A stretch of DNA of 64,000 nucleotides from Megalodesulfovibrio gigas DSM 1382 = ATCC 19364 (GCF_000468495.1 NC_022444.1:3466432-3530431), one strand, 5' to 3'. Positions 52,401-61,284 are shown, numbered from the stretch's first letter. Notes: generated by a model not told the origin, from the sequence alone. Numbers and translations are program-made.

Positions 52401-55025
52401 GAGTTTTCTGAAGAAGACCGGGTGCTCTTCCAGACCGTGGCCCGCGTGGTGCTCACCGATGCTGCGGAAACCCTGGCCGAACAGGTGGAACGCCGGGTAC
52501 TGCCCGACCGCATGCCAAAACCGCTGGAGCCCCTGCGCCGCCGGCCCGTGGAAGCAATCCAGCCCCTGTCCCCGCGTGATCGCATCTTCTGCAACGGGCT
52601 TGGCGGCTTCACGCCAGATGGGCGCGAGTATGTCATCACCCTGGAACCCGGCCAGAACACCCCGGCGCCCTGGGTCAATGTCATCGCCAGTCCGCATATT
52701 GGCACCGTGGTCAGCGAAAGTGGCAGCGCCTACACCTGGGTGGAAAATGCCCATGAATTCCGCCTTACTAACTGGCATAACGATCCCGTCACAGACGCCA
52801 GTGGCGAAGCGTTGTATCTGCGTGATGAAGACACCGGCGCGTTCTGGTCTCCCACGCCCCTGCCTGCCTGCAGGGGGGTGAGCCCGTCCGGCTACGTATG
52901 CCGGCACGGCTTTGGCTACAGTGTCTTTGAGCATACCGAGTGCGAGATCTCTTCCGAGTTGCACACGTATGTGGCCATGGATGCGCCAGTGAAGTTTGTC
53001 GTGATAAAACTCCGCAACAATTCAACTAGATTGCGTCGATTGTCCGCAACCGGATACTGGGAACTGGTGCTGGGAGAATGGCGGCATGCGAACCAGATGC
53101 ACATTGTGACCGAAATAGATCCGCAAAGCGGCGCGCTCCTGGCCCGCAACGCCTATGGTCGGGAATGCGCCAACCGGGTGGCGTTTGTGCAAGTCAGTGA
53201 ACAGGCGAGCGGGAAGGGCCGCTCCATGACGGGCAGCCGGACGGAATTCATTGGCCGCAATGGCTCCCTGGACAACCCGGCGTGCATGCATCGAAAACGA
53301 TTGTCCGGCAAAACCGGGGCGGGGCTCGACCCCTGCGCCGCCATCCAGACACAGATTGAACTGGCAGAAGGGCAAGAGCGTGAAGTGGTGTTCATTTTCG
53401 GCACCGCAACGCATGCGGCCCAAGCGCATGACTATTTTCAGCGATTTTCCGGCCCGGCCGGGGCCCGGCAGGCCCTGGAGGAAGTGTGGCGCTACTGGAA
53501 CCACACCCTGGGCGCAGTGCATTTTGAAACGCCAGATACCGCCCTCAATGTCATGGCCAACGGCTGGTTGTTGTACCAGACCATTTCGTGCCGGCTCTGG
53601 GGCCGCAGCGGCTACTACCAGTCTGGCGGGGCGTATGGATTTCGCGACCAGTTGCAAGACGCCATGGCCCTGGTCCATGCCACGCCATGGCTGGCCCGGG
53701 AACAACTGCTGCGCTGCGCCGCGCGTCAGTTTCCCCAAGGCGACGTGCAGCATTGGTGGCACCCGCCCAATGGGCAAGGCGTGCGCACGCATTTTTCCGA
53801 CGACTATTTGTGGCTCGTCTATGCCACCTGCCGCTACATCCAGGCCACAGGGGATACGGGAATACTTGATGAACAAACGCATTTTCTCGAAGGTCGCGAG
53901 GTAGATCCCAAGGAGGAAGCCTACTTCGATCAGCCCCAACGCTCCCCCGAGTCTGCCACACTCTATGAACATTGCGGCCGGGCCATCAAGCACGGCCTGC
54001 GCTTTGGCGAGCATCAGTTGCCCCTCATGGGCTGCGGCGACTGGAACGACGGCATGAACCGCATCGGCCACGGCGGCAAGGGCGAAAGTGTCTGGCTGGC
54101 GTGGTTCTTGTTCGAGAACCTGCAACGATTCGCCGAACTGGCCCGCAGTAAGGGCGATACGTTCATTGCAGAATCCTGTCTCCAGCAGGCGGCCACCCTG
54201 CGCCAGAACATCGAGGCCAACGCCTGGGACGGCAACTGGTACCGCCGGGCCTACTTCGACGACGGCACGCCCCTGGGATCGGTCAGCAACGAGGAATGCC
54301 AGATCGATTCCATCAGCCAGAGCTGGGCGGTTCTCTCCGGCGGGGGAGACCCCATCCGCGCCCGCCAGGCCATGGACGCCGTGGACAAGCGCCTGGTGCG
54401 CCGCGACATGCGCCTTGTGCAACTGCTGGCCCCCCCATTTGACACGTCCGCCCTGGAGCCCGGCTACATCAAAGGCTATGTCCCGGGCGTGCGCGAAAAC
54501 GGCGGGCAGTACACCCACGCCGCCATCTGGGCCGCCACCGCCTTTGCCATGCTGGGCGACAGGCACCGCGCCTGGGAACTCTTCGACATGCTGAACCCCA
54601 TCTCTCACGGCAGTACGCCGGAGGCCATGGAGCGCTACAAGGTTGAACCGTATGTCATGTGCGCAGACATTTACGGCGCTGCGCCGCACCAAGGCCGCGG
54701 CGGCTGGACCTGGTACACCGGCGCGGCCGGCTGGATGTACCGCTTGACCGCGGAAACTCTGCTTGGCCTGCATCGGGAAGGTGACAGTCTGCGAATTTCG
54801 CCTTGCATTCCTGACGATTGGCCTGCCTGCATGGTGCACTACCGCTTCCGGGACACGTTCTACCACATCACCATCAAACGAATCAGCGAAACAGCGCAAC
54901 ACGTTGTCCGTGTGGTGGTGGACGGTGTGATAATGGGTGCAGATTCAGGTATATCACAGAACAAGGATAGAATTCCTCTGGTGGATGACAGGCAGGATCA
55001 CAATGTTACGGTGGAATTGGAATGA
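46413..55025 (+). CDS. ndvB: Cyclic beta-1,2-glucan synthase (NdvB/ChvB-like)
   Basis: A 2870-residue membrane protein. It starts at TTG 46413; the frame stays open upstream to an ATC at 46365 that sits behind AGGAG. Residues ~1-400 hold the conserved NdvB N-terminus (RAELFSIKQLERHA). Transmembrane segments from ~405 flank a GT84 domain (ITLDTDTQLPRDTARM near 615; RRHRWIRGDWQ near 763). A glycoamylase-like region follows at ~1000-1560, and CBM_X/GH94 phosphorylase-like domains fill the C-terminal half (QIDSISQSWAVLSGGGDP; NGGQYTHAAIWAATAFAMLG). It polymerises UDP-glucose, trims and cyclises the glucan, which acts in osmotic adaptation. Length is normal. Confidence 0.92.
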   Translation: MHTQDATLLRAELFSIKQLERHAVAMAGQHRIDPHPGADKLLPRLADNARVLTMAHEVVTAAALPGQRIAPAEAWLLDNYYLIEQQIVMARRHLPRGYSKQLPRLMDGDSAGFPRVYDLALALISHMDGHVDKDNVRQFIAAYQTVTPLKLGELWAFPIMLQLTLLENLRRVSVRIACLREERDQATVWADNMLTTAEQEPKQLIQLLARYAHADAPLTAPFVEEYHLRLQNQGPAMAFVQTWMEQKLLEQGVTAVQLSEAASREGAANQISIANSIGSLRFIGATDWREYVESLSMVEQALRDDPAGVHARQDFATRDRYRHVIEEVAHDSPLGEQDVARAACGLARAAAQAAGADHRTAHVGYYLVDHGRHTLERVAGCRFTWKRWGRRSGPRNRLGLYLGGILLLVALAVTGLLHLTAKLGPASWTGWEFWLIAITGALGASTLASSLVNLAVTLTLPPRLLPRLDFSLGIPEEHRTMVVVPTLVRRLQDVDDLIEALEIRYLGNRDANVFFALLTDCHDAPEAVMPGEDLLLAHARASVQALNETYCDDRPGIFFLFHRPRLWNPYENVWMGYERKRGKLEQFNALLRGGDAAAFSDVVGDIRILPTIKYVITLDTDTQLPRDTARMLIGNLAHPLNRPVFDPIKGRVVEGYAILQPRVSISLTSAGHSRFAKLFAGEAGIDPYSREVSDVYQDLFGEGSFIGKGIYDVDAFRRAVGGRFPENLILSHDLVEGGYARSALVTDVDLIEEHPASYTREASRRHRWIRGDWQLAGWLLPWVPGPSRAGEPRARRQPNPLSALSVWKIFDNIRRSLASPALLVLLACGWLMGPGAPWLWSLLVAGMLVLPDLLRAMVELVRKPADRGWLTHALLAGHSSGRPVLLSLLALVFLPYDALLCVDAILRSGLRMLFTRRGLLLWHMPLYAGRNARRSLGGFFLEMWVAPVVAVALGMALWSVRPVEMLYCAPVLLLWLVSPAVAWWISKPLKPIAQDLTDEQRTFLRVCARRTWRYFAEFVGPKDNWLPPDNFQEHQAAGIATRTSPTNMGMALLSGLMAHDFGYIPAGQLLQFIENTLISMEKLERYRGHFFNWYDTRTLQPLRPQYVSSVDSGNLLGCLLTLQTGLVELKEQPVLSPRAFHGLQDTAQVLSECISSSITSALAQKATHLHDAIALVIAGDPLRSMEAALATLGELQRQGKELLAWLPSNTAEEGELFYWAHAFNRQTQALIDEISMLSPAAPLGAPRGKAIPTLAALVIAQAQGALDRFRVIDDLMERIRLLSAMDFEFLYDTSRDLLSIGYDVGERRRDPACYDLLASEARLTSFLLIAQGQIPQKHWFTLGRLLTSHGSGLSLISWSGSMFEYLMPQLIMPSYENTLLEQTCRAAVARQMEYARQRAVPWGISESCYNAVDGLHVYQYRAFGVPGLGFKRGLGDDLVIAPYASALALLVLPREACRNLQDMAATGFLGAYGFYESADYTPSRVLRGKTHAVVRAFMAHHQGMSLLAFGHALLHRPMQRRFMASPMARATELLLQERVPKKGATLHPHATEASAARPPAADVGAILRTFTDPATPMPEVHLLSNGSYHVMVTAAGGGYSRWRDLAITRWREDVTADSWGSFIYLRDQETGRYWSTAYQPTQDAGKRYEATFAQGRAEFRRQDYALETHTEICVSPEDDVEIRRVTLTNLSSRTRYIEVTSYAEVVLAPQNSDLSHRAFSNLFVQTSILQDRQAILCTRRPRTPEEQTPLMFHLLACPGVAASEPSYETDRARFIGRGRSTANPAALNFQQGTQQLSNTQGSVLDPIVAIRRVITLLPDESATIQLITGVADKRDAVLGMLEKYCDRHFVERAFEMAWFQSQEILRHLGASETDAQLFGRLATSVVFSSATRRAAPGLIARNQLGQSGLWRFSISGDLPIVLLRIGDTTRIGLVKEVLQAHAYWRMKGLAADLVILNEDFTSYRAVLQEQIMGLVHAGPEAQALDKPGGVFVRRAEEFSEEDRVLFQTVARVVLTDAAETLAEQVERRVLPDRMPKPLEPLRRRPVEAIQPLSPRDRIFCNGLGGFTPDGREYVITLEPGQNTPAPWVNVIASPHIGTVVSESGSAYTWVENAHEFRLTNWHNDPVTDASGEALYLRDEDTGAFWSPTPLPACRGVSPSGYVCRHGFGYSVFEHTECEISSELHTYVAMDAPVKFVVIKLRNNSTRLRRLSATGYWELVLGEWRHANQMHIVTEIDPQSGALLARNAYGRECANRVAFVQVSEQASGKGRSMTGSRTEFIGRNGSLDNPACMHRKRLSGKTGAGLDPCAAIQTQIELAEGQEREVVFIFGTATHAAQAHDYFQRFSGPAGARQALEEVWRYWNHTLGAVHFETPDTALNVMANGWLLYQTISCRLWGRSGYYQSGGAYGFRDQLQDAMALVHATPWLAREQLLRCAARQFPQGDVQHWWHPPNGQGVRTHFSDDYLWLVYATCRYIQATGDTGILDEQTHFLEGREVDPKEEAYFDQPQRSPESATLYEHCGRAIKHGLRFGEHQLPLMGCGDWNDGMNRIGHGGKGESVWLAWFLFENLQRFAELARSKGDTFIAESCLQQAATLRQNIEANAWDGNWYRRAYFDDGTPLGSVSNEECQIDSISQSWAVLSGGGDPIRARQAMDAVDKRLVRRDMRLVQLLAPPFDTSALEPGYIKGYVPGVRENGGQYTHAAIWAATAFAMLGDRHRAWELFDMLNPISHGSTPEAMERYKVEPYVMCADIYGAAPHQGRGGWTWYTGAAGWMYRLTAETLLGLHREGDSLRISPCIPDDWPACMVHYRFRDTFYHITIKRISETAQHVVRVVVDGVIMGADSGISQNKDRIPLVDDRQDHNVTVELE

Positions 55026-55134
55026 GCGTGACATTACGACCCGCATTCCGTGCGCTCCATACTGGCACACGCCACACCATGCAACAATACTGCAGCTGGC
55101 ATCCTTTCGCCAGTCTGCGAGGAGATGCCACACC

Positions 55135-55266
55135 ATGGCCACCAAGCAAGACTATGCCCAGACCATGAACAAGGAAATGCAACAGATTCTGGACCACGCC
55201 AAGGCCCTTGTGGACGCCACTTCGGGCATGGGGGACCCGGGTCCCGTATTTGGTGTGGCATCCTGA
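55135..55266 (+). CDS. Short 43-residue protein, possibly truncated
   Basis: Starts at ATG 55135 behind GAGGAG. The helical beginning (KQDYAQTMNKEMQQILDHAK) resembles small stress-type coiled-coil proteins. It ends abruptly in a GDPGPVFGVAS tail next to a transposase remnant, so it may be a cut gene. Confidence 0.4.
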   Translation: MATKQDYAQTMNKEMQQILDHAKALVDATSGMGDPGPVFGVAS

Positions 55267-55382
55267 AGCATATATCTGGCCAGACATAACAGAATCATCA
55301 CGGATCGCAAGGAACGCGCTGGGTAGCTCCAATGTTTTTTGGCACCGACCGTCGCGGCGGTTTGCTTGGGCCTGTTTCCAAA

Positions 55383-55466
55383 TCATCGCAGCCAGATGAG
55401 GCATGAAGCGATGGCGACCGTGGCCAGGAAGGTAACTTTGAGTTTCTCGCAGCGTGTGGCAATTCT
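55383..55466 (-). pseudogene. IS5-type transposase C-terminal remnant
   Basis: The minus strand encodes RIATRCEKLKVTFLATVAIA then CLIWLR and a stop, the typical end of IS5-family transposases (RIATRYDK...FLA...IRLWLR). No more of the enzyme is visible. Confidence 0.6.
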
Positions 55467-55803
55467 TCAAAACTCTTTATTTTTAATGTATCATTGATAT
55501 GCTTTAATAGATATACTCTGCGATAGGAGTAAGTAGCGCTTTACGCATAATTCAGTTCGTATTTTTTGCATGAAATGAAATAACGCCACGGCTACATCGA
55601 CAACTGTTGTGCCAAGAAATGTATTTGTATTTAAAAGTTTAAACATGCGCTCCCATGTAAAAAAAGAGTCGAATGCACTGGCGTTTGGTTTACTTCATCG
55701 GACATGCTACGGCTTCTCCATGAGTCATGTTCGTTCGTCTCATTTCAATAGGCGGACGGTGCTGTGCTCCGCCCGCCTATTAGGTTGCCTTAGGAATCAA
55801 TGT
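55467..55803. other. AT-rich intergenic stretch with one hairpin
   Basis: No gene is seen. AATAGGCGG and CCGCCTATT (55747-55781) form a hairpin just past the 3' end of the minus-strand hydrolase gene and may mark its transcript end. Confidence 0.5.
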
Positions 55804-56853
55804 TTATTTTTCCAGCAGTGTTGCGGCCTTCTTCAGGACTATTTCGGCGTACTCGCATTCATGACCGCCGCCGTGGATAGCTGCTCCACAATCAGTGGGG
55901 TTTGAGGTCTTCCCTTTGTGGCCGATGCTGAAGGCAACAAGGCCACCGTCGGGAAAGAACTTGCGGATGCTGTCGGCAAGTGTTTTAGCCAACGCGTCCT
56001 GCCACGTGGCTTGCTTGAGCTGCGCGGCCTGCTTTGGGTTCGAGACGAAAAGTGGTTCCAGCAAAATGGCCGGCATGTCCGTATACAGTAGGTTTTCGTT
56101 GCCACGACCATCTATTCCGCCCAGCGCCACGCCCGGCCAAGTGGAAGAGGGAGAAAACACTTTGGTGCCCAGCAGGCTGGCAGCTGCTTGGGCATACCAC
56201 ATGCCCCAGTTGATGCTGGTGAGGGATGCATTGGCGGCTACCACCGCCAGGGCATAATTGGCCGAAGGGTCGGCAGAATTAAAGTGATGCTCCGCATAAC
56301 AAATGCACTTGTCGGCGTTGGCGGATTTTTGCCGAACGGAATAGTTGCCACTATAGAACTTGACCATGTACTTGGGTACAGCGGATACCGATGAATACAC
56401 CGAAGTTGCGCCGGATTGCTGCAGCATCGCTACTGCCTCAGGCAGCAAAGCAAGAACATGCTCTGTGTAGTCCTCATTGGAAGGGCAGTAGGTTCGACCA
56501 ATGAAGGCGATAAAGGCTGCAGGGTCGCTAGAGTGAACTTTCCAGCCAAGATACGGGGAGCGCTCCAGGAAGTGCCAATAGCCCTTGATGAAGGAATCCA
56601 CCCCATCAAAGGCGCAGTAGCTGTCACCCTCATTGGCAGAGTCGGTATAGTCGACAGGCGTGGCGAATCCTTTCATTTCATCCCGCCACTTGAGCCCTCC
56701 AAAATTCATATGTTTAAGAGCCAGCATGGAATGTCCCCGACCGGACTCGAGCATCCACTGAGCCAGCACAATCGCCTTCAGGTTGGGAAACTCAAGGTCG
56801 GCTCCTGCAAGAGACTTGGCTAATGTCTTGAACGTGTCAGAATAATTTGACAT
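55804..56853 (-). CDS. Glucosaminidase plus N-acetylmuramoyl-L-alanine amidase
   Basis: A 349-residue protein from ATG 56853 (GGGGA upstream). The N-terminal half (LAQWMLESGRGHSMLALKHM, GLKWRDEM, FDGVDSFIKGYWHFLER) is a GH73-type glucosaminidase with the Glu in ESG. The C-terminal half is an Amidase_3 zinc amidase (YALAVVAANASLTSINWG, LLEPLFVSN). Both would cut peptidoglycan. No signal peptide is visible. It is the last gene of a minus-strand run after patatin and amidohydrolase genes. A prophage or secretion-system lysin is an alternative origin. Confidence 0.78.
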   Translation of the reverse strand: MSNYSDTFKTLAKSLAGADLEFPNLKAIVLAQWMLESGRGHSMLALKHMNFGGLKWRDEMKGFATPVDYTDSANEGDSYCAFDGVDSFIKGYWHFLERSPYLGWKVHSSDPAAFIAFIGRTYCPSNEDYTEHVLALLPEAVAMLQQSGATSVYSSVSAVPKYMVKFYSGNYSVRQKSANADKCICYAEHHFNSADPSANYALAVVAANASLTSINWGMWYAQAAASLLGTKVFSPSSTWPGVALGGIDGRGNENLLYTDMPAILLEPLFVSNPKQAAQLKQATWQDALAKTLADSIRKFFPDGGLVAFSIGHKGKTSNPTDCGAAIHGGGHECEYAEIVLKKAATLLEK

Positions 56854-56970
56854 ACAATCCCCGCTGTTCCTTATGAGTTCTGAGTGTTGGCACTGCTTCT
56901 CCACCATCTTGGTCCGCTTGCCCAATGGCTAGCAGGCTACTGAACCATCAGGACAAGGTGCCTTTTTGCA

Positions 56971-57966
56971 TTAAGCCATTCCAAGAACAGCTGCTGCATT
57001 GGTCATCACCACTTCGGAAAAGCCCAGGAAGCGAAGGTATTCCACGTTGCGGTCCAGGATGTTTTCCAGGGCCTTGATGCGCCTGATTTCGGCGCTGTTG
57101 CCGTCGGTGCGGAATGTGTTGTCCAGTTTCGGGAGATTGGGCCAGTCGCTGCCCATCACCAGACGATCATGAGGGACTCTGAGGGCCATCAGTTTGGCCA
57201 TGAAGGACCGCTTCCAGCCGCCCACCAGGGCCGAGACGTCGGCATACAGCTTCCAGCCACGCGCATCCGCCTGACCCATCATGCGCAGGAAGGCCTCGGA
57301 AAAGTCGTTGTCCTCGTCGGTGATGGGCAGGGCGCAGTGCGCCATGATCACGGTGACCCCAGCATCTAGTGCCGGGATGAGCAGCTCGGGATGGTTGTTG
57401 GCCTTCAGGCTCTGGTCCCCGCCGGCCTCGGCAATGGTGTGCTCGTCGCCCACATGGCACAGCAGGGGCAGCTTCAGTTCCACGAGCTTCTTGTAAAACG
57501 GGCGGCACAAGTCGTGTATGGGAAGAATGTTCTGGGAGGAAGGAATCCATTTGACCAGCACAGCCCCGGCCTTCTTCACCTTGGCCAGTTCTTTCAGGGC
57601 GTCCTGCCGATAGGGATGCACCGAGGCGCCGAACAGGGCACAGTCAGGATTCTCGCTGCAAATTGTGGCCACCCAATTATTGGGCGTATACAGTGCGGGC
57701 TGCATGGGCTGGCCGTGGGCGTCGTAGGGCTTGTCAAATGCCAGGAGCACCCCTTGCTTCACGCACTTGGAACTCCGGATTTCATCGAGGATTCTGTCTC
57801 GAACGTCTTCGTCATTCAGGCTCATGGGCACATTGGCCAGAAAGCCGAAGGCCGTGCCAGCCATGCAGAGGCCCCGCATTTTGGGAGACAGAGAGCATTG
57901 CCCTTCCCCGTTGTTGTCCCCAAACACATGAATGTGAATGTCGATGTATTGTTTTGCGCAACCCAT
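56971..57966 (-). CDS. Amidohydrolase_2-type metal-dependent hydrolase
   Basis: A 331-residue protein starting at ATG 57966, 5 nt behind a G-rich ribosome site. IDIHIHVFGD gives the HxH metal site; LPLLCHVGDEHT, VIMAHCALP and LVMGSDWPNLP follow the TIM-barrel order of amidohydrolase_2 proteins. The substrate is unknown. It lies 45 bp after the patatin-like gene, probably in the same transcript. Confidence 0.82.
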   Translation of the reverse strand: MGCAKQYIDIHIHVFGDNNGEGQCSLSPKMRGLCMAGTAFGFLANVPMSLNDEDVRDRILDEIRSSKCVKQGVLLAFDKPYDAHGQPMQPALYTPNNWVATICSENPDCALFGASVHPYRQDALKELAKVKKAGAVLVKWIPSSQNILPIHDLCRPFYKKLVELKLPLLCHVGDEHTIAEAGGDQSLKANNHPELLIPALDAGVTVIMAHCALPITDEDNDFSEAFLRMMGQADARGWKLYADVSALVGGWKRSFMAKLMALRVPHDRLVMGSDWPNLPKLDNTFRTDGNSAEIRRIKALENILDRNVEYLRFLGFSEVVMTNAAAVLGMA

Positions 57967-58011
57967 GCGTTCCCCCCCTGCGGCGATGCGATCTTGCATG
58001 CTTTGCCAGTG

Positions 58012-59847
58012 CTATAACGCCCTCTTCTCTTCCAACTCTTCCAATGCCTTGTCGATGGCAGTCATGGCAGCGTCCGCGAGGCGGCCGCCGGCGATGGACT
58101 TGCCGAGCAGCCCCACGAAGAACCGCCCCAGCGCGTCGAGCTCCACGAGATCGTCAAGCGCCAAGTCCACAAAGCGGGTTGTACGGTATCTGACCATTTT
58201 TTTGAGCGCACCACGATCGACGGCACTCTTGCCGGGGAAGGGCGGCATCGCAGGTTCGTTCTTGGCACTGCCCACCAGCGGGATGACGGGCAGTGTGTCG
58301 TCAGTCTTATCCGGCGCAAAGCCTGGGATGTCCCCACTGCGATAGGCATCCGTGAAGACGGGGTTGGCCTTGTGGAGCACCAAATGCTTTTGTAGATATT
58401 CCCAGCAGTTGCGCCGGCCAAGAAAGAAGTCGTGCATGCGAAACTCCCTGGACAGGAATCCAAGGAACGCGCCCAGGCCTGCCGTGGCCAGGGCCTGGTC
58501 CCCAATGGCAACGCGGTGGCTGCGGGTCTGGCGCTGGGGGTAGATTACGAAACGGCTGTACACCTCTTCCTGCAGGGCGAGCTGGATGTCAGACGTGGAA
58601 AAACAGGCTTGCCGGCGTAACGCGCCGAGGGTTTTCCCCAGATTGGGGCGCATGCCTTCTTCCAGACCATCGCTGAAGGCAAATCCGCCGACAAAGGGGT
58701 CCACCAGCAAAACCCCGCGATTGGCTGTTTTTCCATCCCGGGGATTCCGGCCCAGCAGGCCACTCAGGGCGGTGCGGGCCAGGGCGATGGGGTGGTTGTT
58801 CAGGGTGCCGCCATCCACGGCCATGAACGACCGCTTGGCCGAAGCCATCTTGCCGCCAATCTTGTCCCATACCGGCTGCAGCAGGCGCACGGTTGGGAGC
58901 AACTCCCCACCTGGCCCTGGCACGTGTGTGATCACGGGACGATAGGCGTAGTGCACCGAAGGCCGGTTTCTGATTCCGCTGGCAGGAAAACCACCCGGAA
59001 AGGCCCCGGTAGCCAGGGTATACGGTACGACGCCTTGCCAATCGATTTCATGCAGCCAGTCAGAGGTGATGCCATTCCCGATCTTGGGCACCACGGCAAA
59101 GGCATCGCCACATTCAGGCCGCGGCCTCGTTGGGGTGACCCGGGGATCCAATCCAACGGCAAAACGTACGTAATCCGCATGATCTACGAAAAACTTTTCC
59201 GGCACGGCTTCGGCTATGAGCGGCCCGGAAAATTCCGTGGCATAGGGCGTGCCCACCAAGTTGGTCAGGGTCAGCACGACCTCAAATGGATCTTGGATGA
59301 ATGCTTTTCTGAGCCCTGGCGTCAGCCCCTGGCCAGTGAACCGGATCAAGTCGTCGCCAGCCTTTTCCAATGGCTTGGCGTTGAGCAGGCTTTTGACTGG
59401 CAGTGCTGGAGAAAGATCGCTGACGTCGGCCATTCCGGCGACATCCAGCTGATTGACCCACACATCATAGAATGGATTGCCACTTTGCGTGAGATGCGCC
59501 GTGGCAAGGGTCATGTGCGGAAATGTATACGGCAGCGTTTTGGCCAGGATGACGGCATTCACGCCTCCGCCCGACGCGCCGGTGGCGATGCGGAGCAGCA
59601 CATGATGATCGGGCACCACCAACGTGCCCGATGTGTTGCGCTCCCGCTGCGCCGTGGTCCATTCCTCCAGGGCCTCCAGCAGGAAATCGACGACCCCGGC
59701 AGTATAGGCCCCTGCCGACACCGTGCCGCCCATCACCAGGCCAAGCTCATACGTCTGCGGCTCCGGGTCGCCAGGATCTACAGAATATTGTTCGCACAAT
59801 GTTTCGAGCTGTTGCTCGGACAAGGGGCCGAAGGTATCAGGGGGCAT
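58012..59847 (-). CDS. Patatin-like phospholipase
   Basis: A 611-residue protein; ATG 59847 lies 6 nt from GGAG and is preferred over ATG 59853 or GTG 59859. LGLVMGGTVSAGAYTAGVVD is the oxyanion glycine-rich start, IATGASGGGVNA holds the nucleophile Ser (GxSxG), and MAVDGGTLNNHP gives the catalytic Asp (DGG). No signal peptide or membrane segment. The long C-terminal region is specific to large bacterial patatins. It hydrolyses acyl lipids; the target is unknown. Confidence 0.85.
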   Translation of the reverse strand: MPPDTFGPLSEQQLETLCEQYSVDPGDPEPQTYELGLVMGGTVSAGAYTAGVVDFLLEALEEWTTAQRERNTSGTLVVPDHHVLLRIATGASGGGVNAVILAKTLPYTFPHMTLATAHLTQSGNPFYDVWVNQLDVAGMADVSDLSPALPVKSLLNAKPLEKAGDDLIRFTGQGLTPGLRKAFIQDPFEVVLTLTNLVGTPYATEFSGPLIAEAVPEKFFVDHADYVRFAVGLDPRVTPTRPRPECGDAFAVVPKIGNGITSDWLHEIDWQGVVPYTLATGAFPGGFPASGIRNRPSVHYAYRPVITHVPGPGGELLPTVRLLQPVWDKIGGKMASAKRSFMAVDGGTLNNHPIALARTALSGLLGRNPRDGKTANRGVLLVDPFVGGFAFSDGLEEGMRPNLGKTLGALRRQACFSTSDIQLALQEEVYSRFVIYPQRQTRSHRVAIGDQALATAGLGAFLGFLSREFRMHDFFLGRRNCWEYLQKHLVLHKANPVFTDAYRSGDIPGFAPDKTDDTLPVIPLVGSAKNEPAMPPFPGKSAVDRGALKKMVRYRTTRFVDLALDDLVELDALGRFFVGLLGKSIAGGRLADAAMTAIDKALEELEEKRAL

Positions 59848-59859
59848 ACGCATCTCCAC

Positions 59860-60175
59860 TAATGATACGAAACATTACTTCCGTATTGGCGTATATCACG
59901 CCGTGGAATTATGCAATATGAATATGTAGTGATTATATTTGTACGCAGTATCGGGGTTTTTCCCGTTGCCGTGGTAATCTATTATGTATATATACATGAT
60001 ACTGGGATGTTGCAAGGAGATGGACACACCCCCTTAGGGAATAATCTGGATGCAATGGAGGGGTGGCGCGCGGACAACACATTAAAATCATAGATCATAT
60101 TCTGCTTGGCCGTGATTGACCATAAGTGAATCGGCAAATGCGGGTTTATTTGGATCCATATATGTCGGCAAGAGA
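59860..60175. other. Intergenic region before the patatin operon
   Basis: AT-rich, no gene seen. It should hold the promoter of the minus-strand hydrolase run, but no convincing -35/-10 pair was identified. Confidence 0.5.
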
Positions 60176-61084
60176 CTACCCCTTCCCCAGCAGATCCGTC
60201 AGCTTGCGGGCCTCCAGGAGTCTGGCGAAGGTGGTGTAGCGCGGGCTTTGCATGGCGCCTGGGGGCGCGTCGCCGTAGGGAATGGGGGTGATGGGCGTGG
60301 CTTTTTCGGCGAGGATTATCTTGTACTTGCCGCTCTCGCCGTAGGGTTCGATGCGGGCCACGGGGGCGTAGTGGGTGATGGCGGAGATGGGATGCGTCTG
60401 GTAGCCGGCGATATATTTGATCTTGTCCAGCATGCCACCGGAAATGCGGATGGCGTGCCAGACGCCTTCGCCCAGAAAGGCCTTCTCGAAGCCGTCCTTC
60501 TGGGCCGGGACGATGACGGTGTCCTGCTCGCCGCGCTTGAGGGGCTGCGCCGGGGCGCCCGTGGGCACCACGGCCTTGGGGATTTCGAAGGCCCGCAGGC
60601 CCACCAGGGGAAGAATCTGCAGGATTTCCGCAAGAAAGCCTTGGGTATCGGCCTTTTCGGCCTCGCTCAGGGCGGGCTCCTGGGGGGCGTTGCCGTTGTC
60701 CAGGTGGCAGCGATTGGCCGCGGCGGCCTGCCTGAGGAGGGCGTATTCCAGCCAGGTGACATGGGCGCGATTCAGGCCGGTGCTGCTGGAGACAAAAATG
60801 ATGCCCCAGTCCCAGAATTCCTTTTTAGCGGCGTGGGAATCCAGGCGATTGCCGACGCCGTCGGCCTGGCCGATGTACAGCGTGGGGAGGTCGTCTTCCT
60901 CGCCGCGATAGCCCACGAGAATGTAGACCCCGGTGCGCTGCATCTCCGGCCGCTGGCGCACGTCCGGCCACTTGGCGCGAGGAAATACCAGCCCCAGGCC
61001 GGTCCAGTTCATGCGATCAATAATCCGAACGCCTTCGGGATCGCCGTCAGGCACGAAAATGCGGATGGTGAAGGGGGCGGTCAT
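60176..61084 (-). CDS. GIY-YIG nuclease-family protein
   Basis: A 302-residue protein. Residues ~50-120 are a GIY-YIG domain: GVYILVGY (GIY-like), LPTLYIGQAD (YIG), VGNRL and a later TWLEYALL. The rest resembles the regulatory half of restriction-like GIY-YIG proteins found near defence genes. Its first ~48 codons are duplicated at 31484-31633. Function as a nuclease is probable; biological role unknown. Confidence 0.78.
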   Translation of the reverse strand: MTAPFTIRIFVPDGDPEGVRIIDRMNWTGLGLVFPRAKWPDVRQRPEMQRTGVYILVGYRGEEDDLPTLYIGQADGVGNRLDSHAAKKEFWDWGIIFVSSSTGLNRAHVTWLEYALLRQAAAANRCHLDNGNAPQEPALSEAEKADTQGFLAEILQILPLVGLRAFEIPKAVVPTGAPAQPLKRGEQDTVIVPAQKDGFEKAFLGEGVWHAIRISGGMLDKIKYIAGYQTHPISAITHYAPVARIEPYGESGKYKIILAEKATPITPIPYGDAPPGAMQSPRYTTFARLLEARKLTDLLGKG

Positions 61085-61128
61085 GGTGATAGTTCCACGG
61101 CACAGTTTGGCGTTAGAAAGCGACAGGG

Positions 61129-61284
61129 TTAGCGGTTGAAATACACAGCATCCCGCTCATCTGTCTGCACAAATTTGTATCCCATGGAGAGTGCCACGCT
61201 ACTCCAAACAGCACAAACCTCATCTTCAATGCCTGCGGGCAATGTGGGGCATTCTTTAACAAGAGCACTGAGTCGCTCCGCCAG
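61129..61284 (-). pseudogene. C-terminal gene fragment cut by IS630
   Basis: In the minus strand LAERLSALVKECPTLPAGIE, then VCAVWSSVALSMGYKFVQTD, ends at TAA 61129. The frame is open right up to the IS630 end at 61284, and no start precedes it. The parent family is not recognised. Confidence 0.55.

Noticed and set aside
50655-52964. Long minus-strand frames opposite ndvB (also 53022-54902)
   Set aside because: Caused by GC-rich codon use; no motif or ribosome site, and ndvB domains cover the same DNA.
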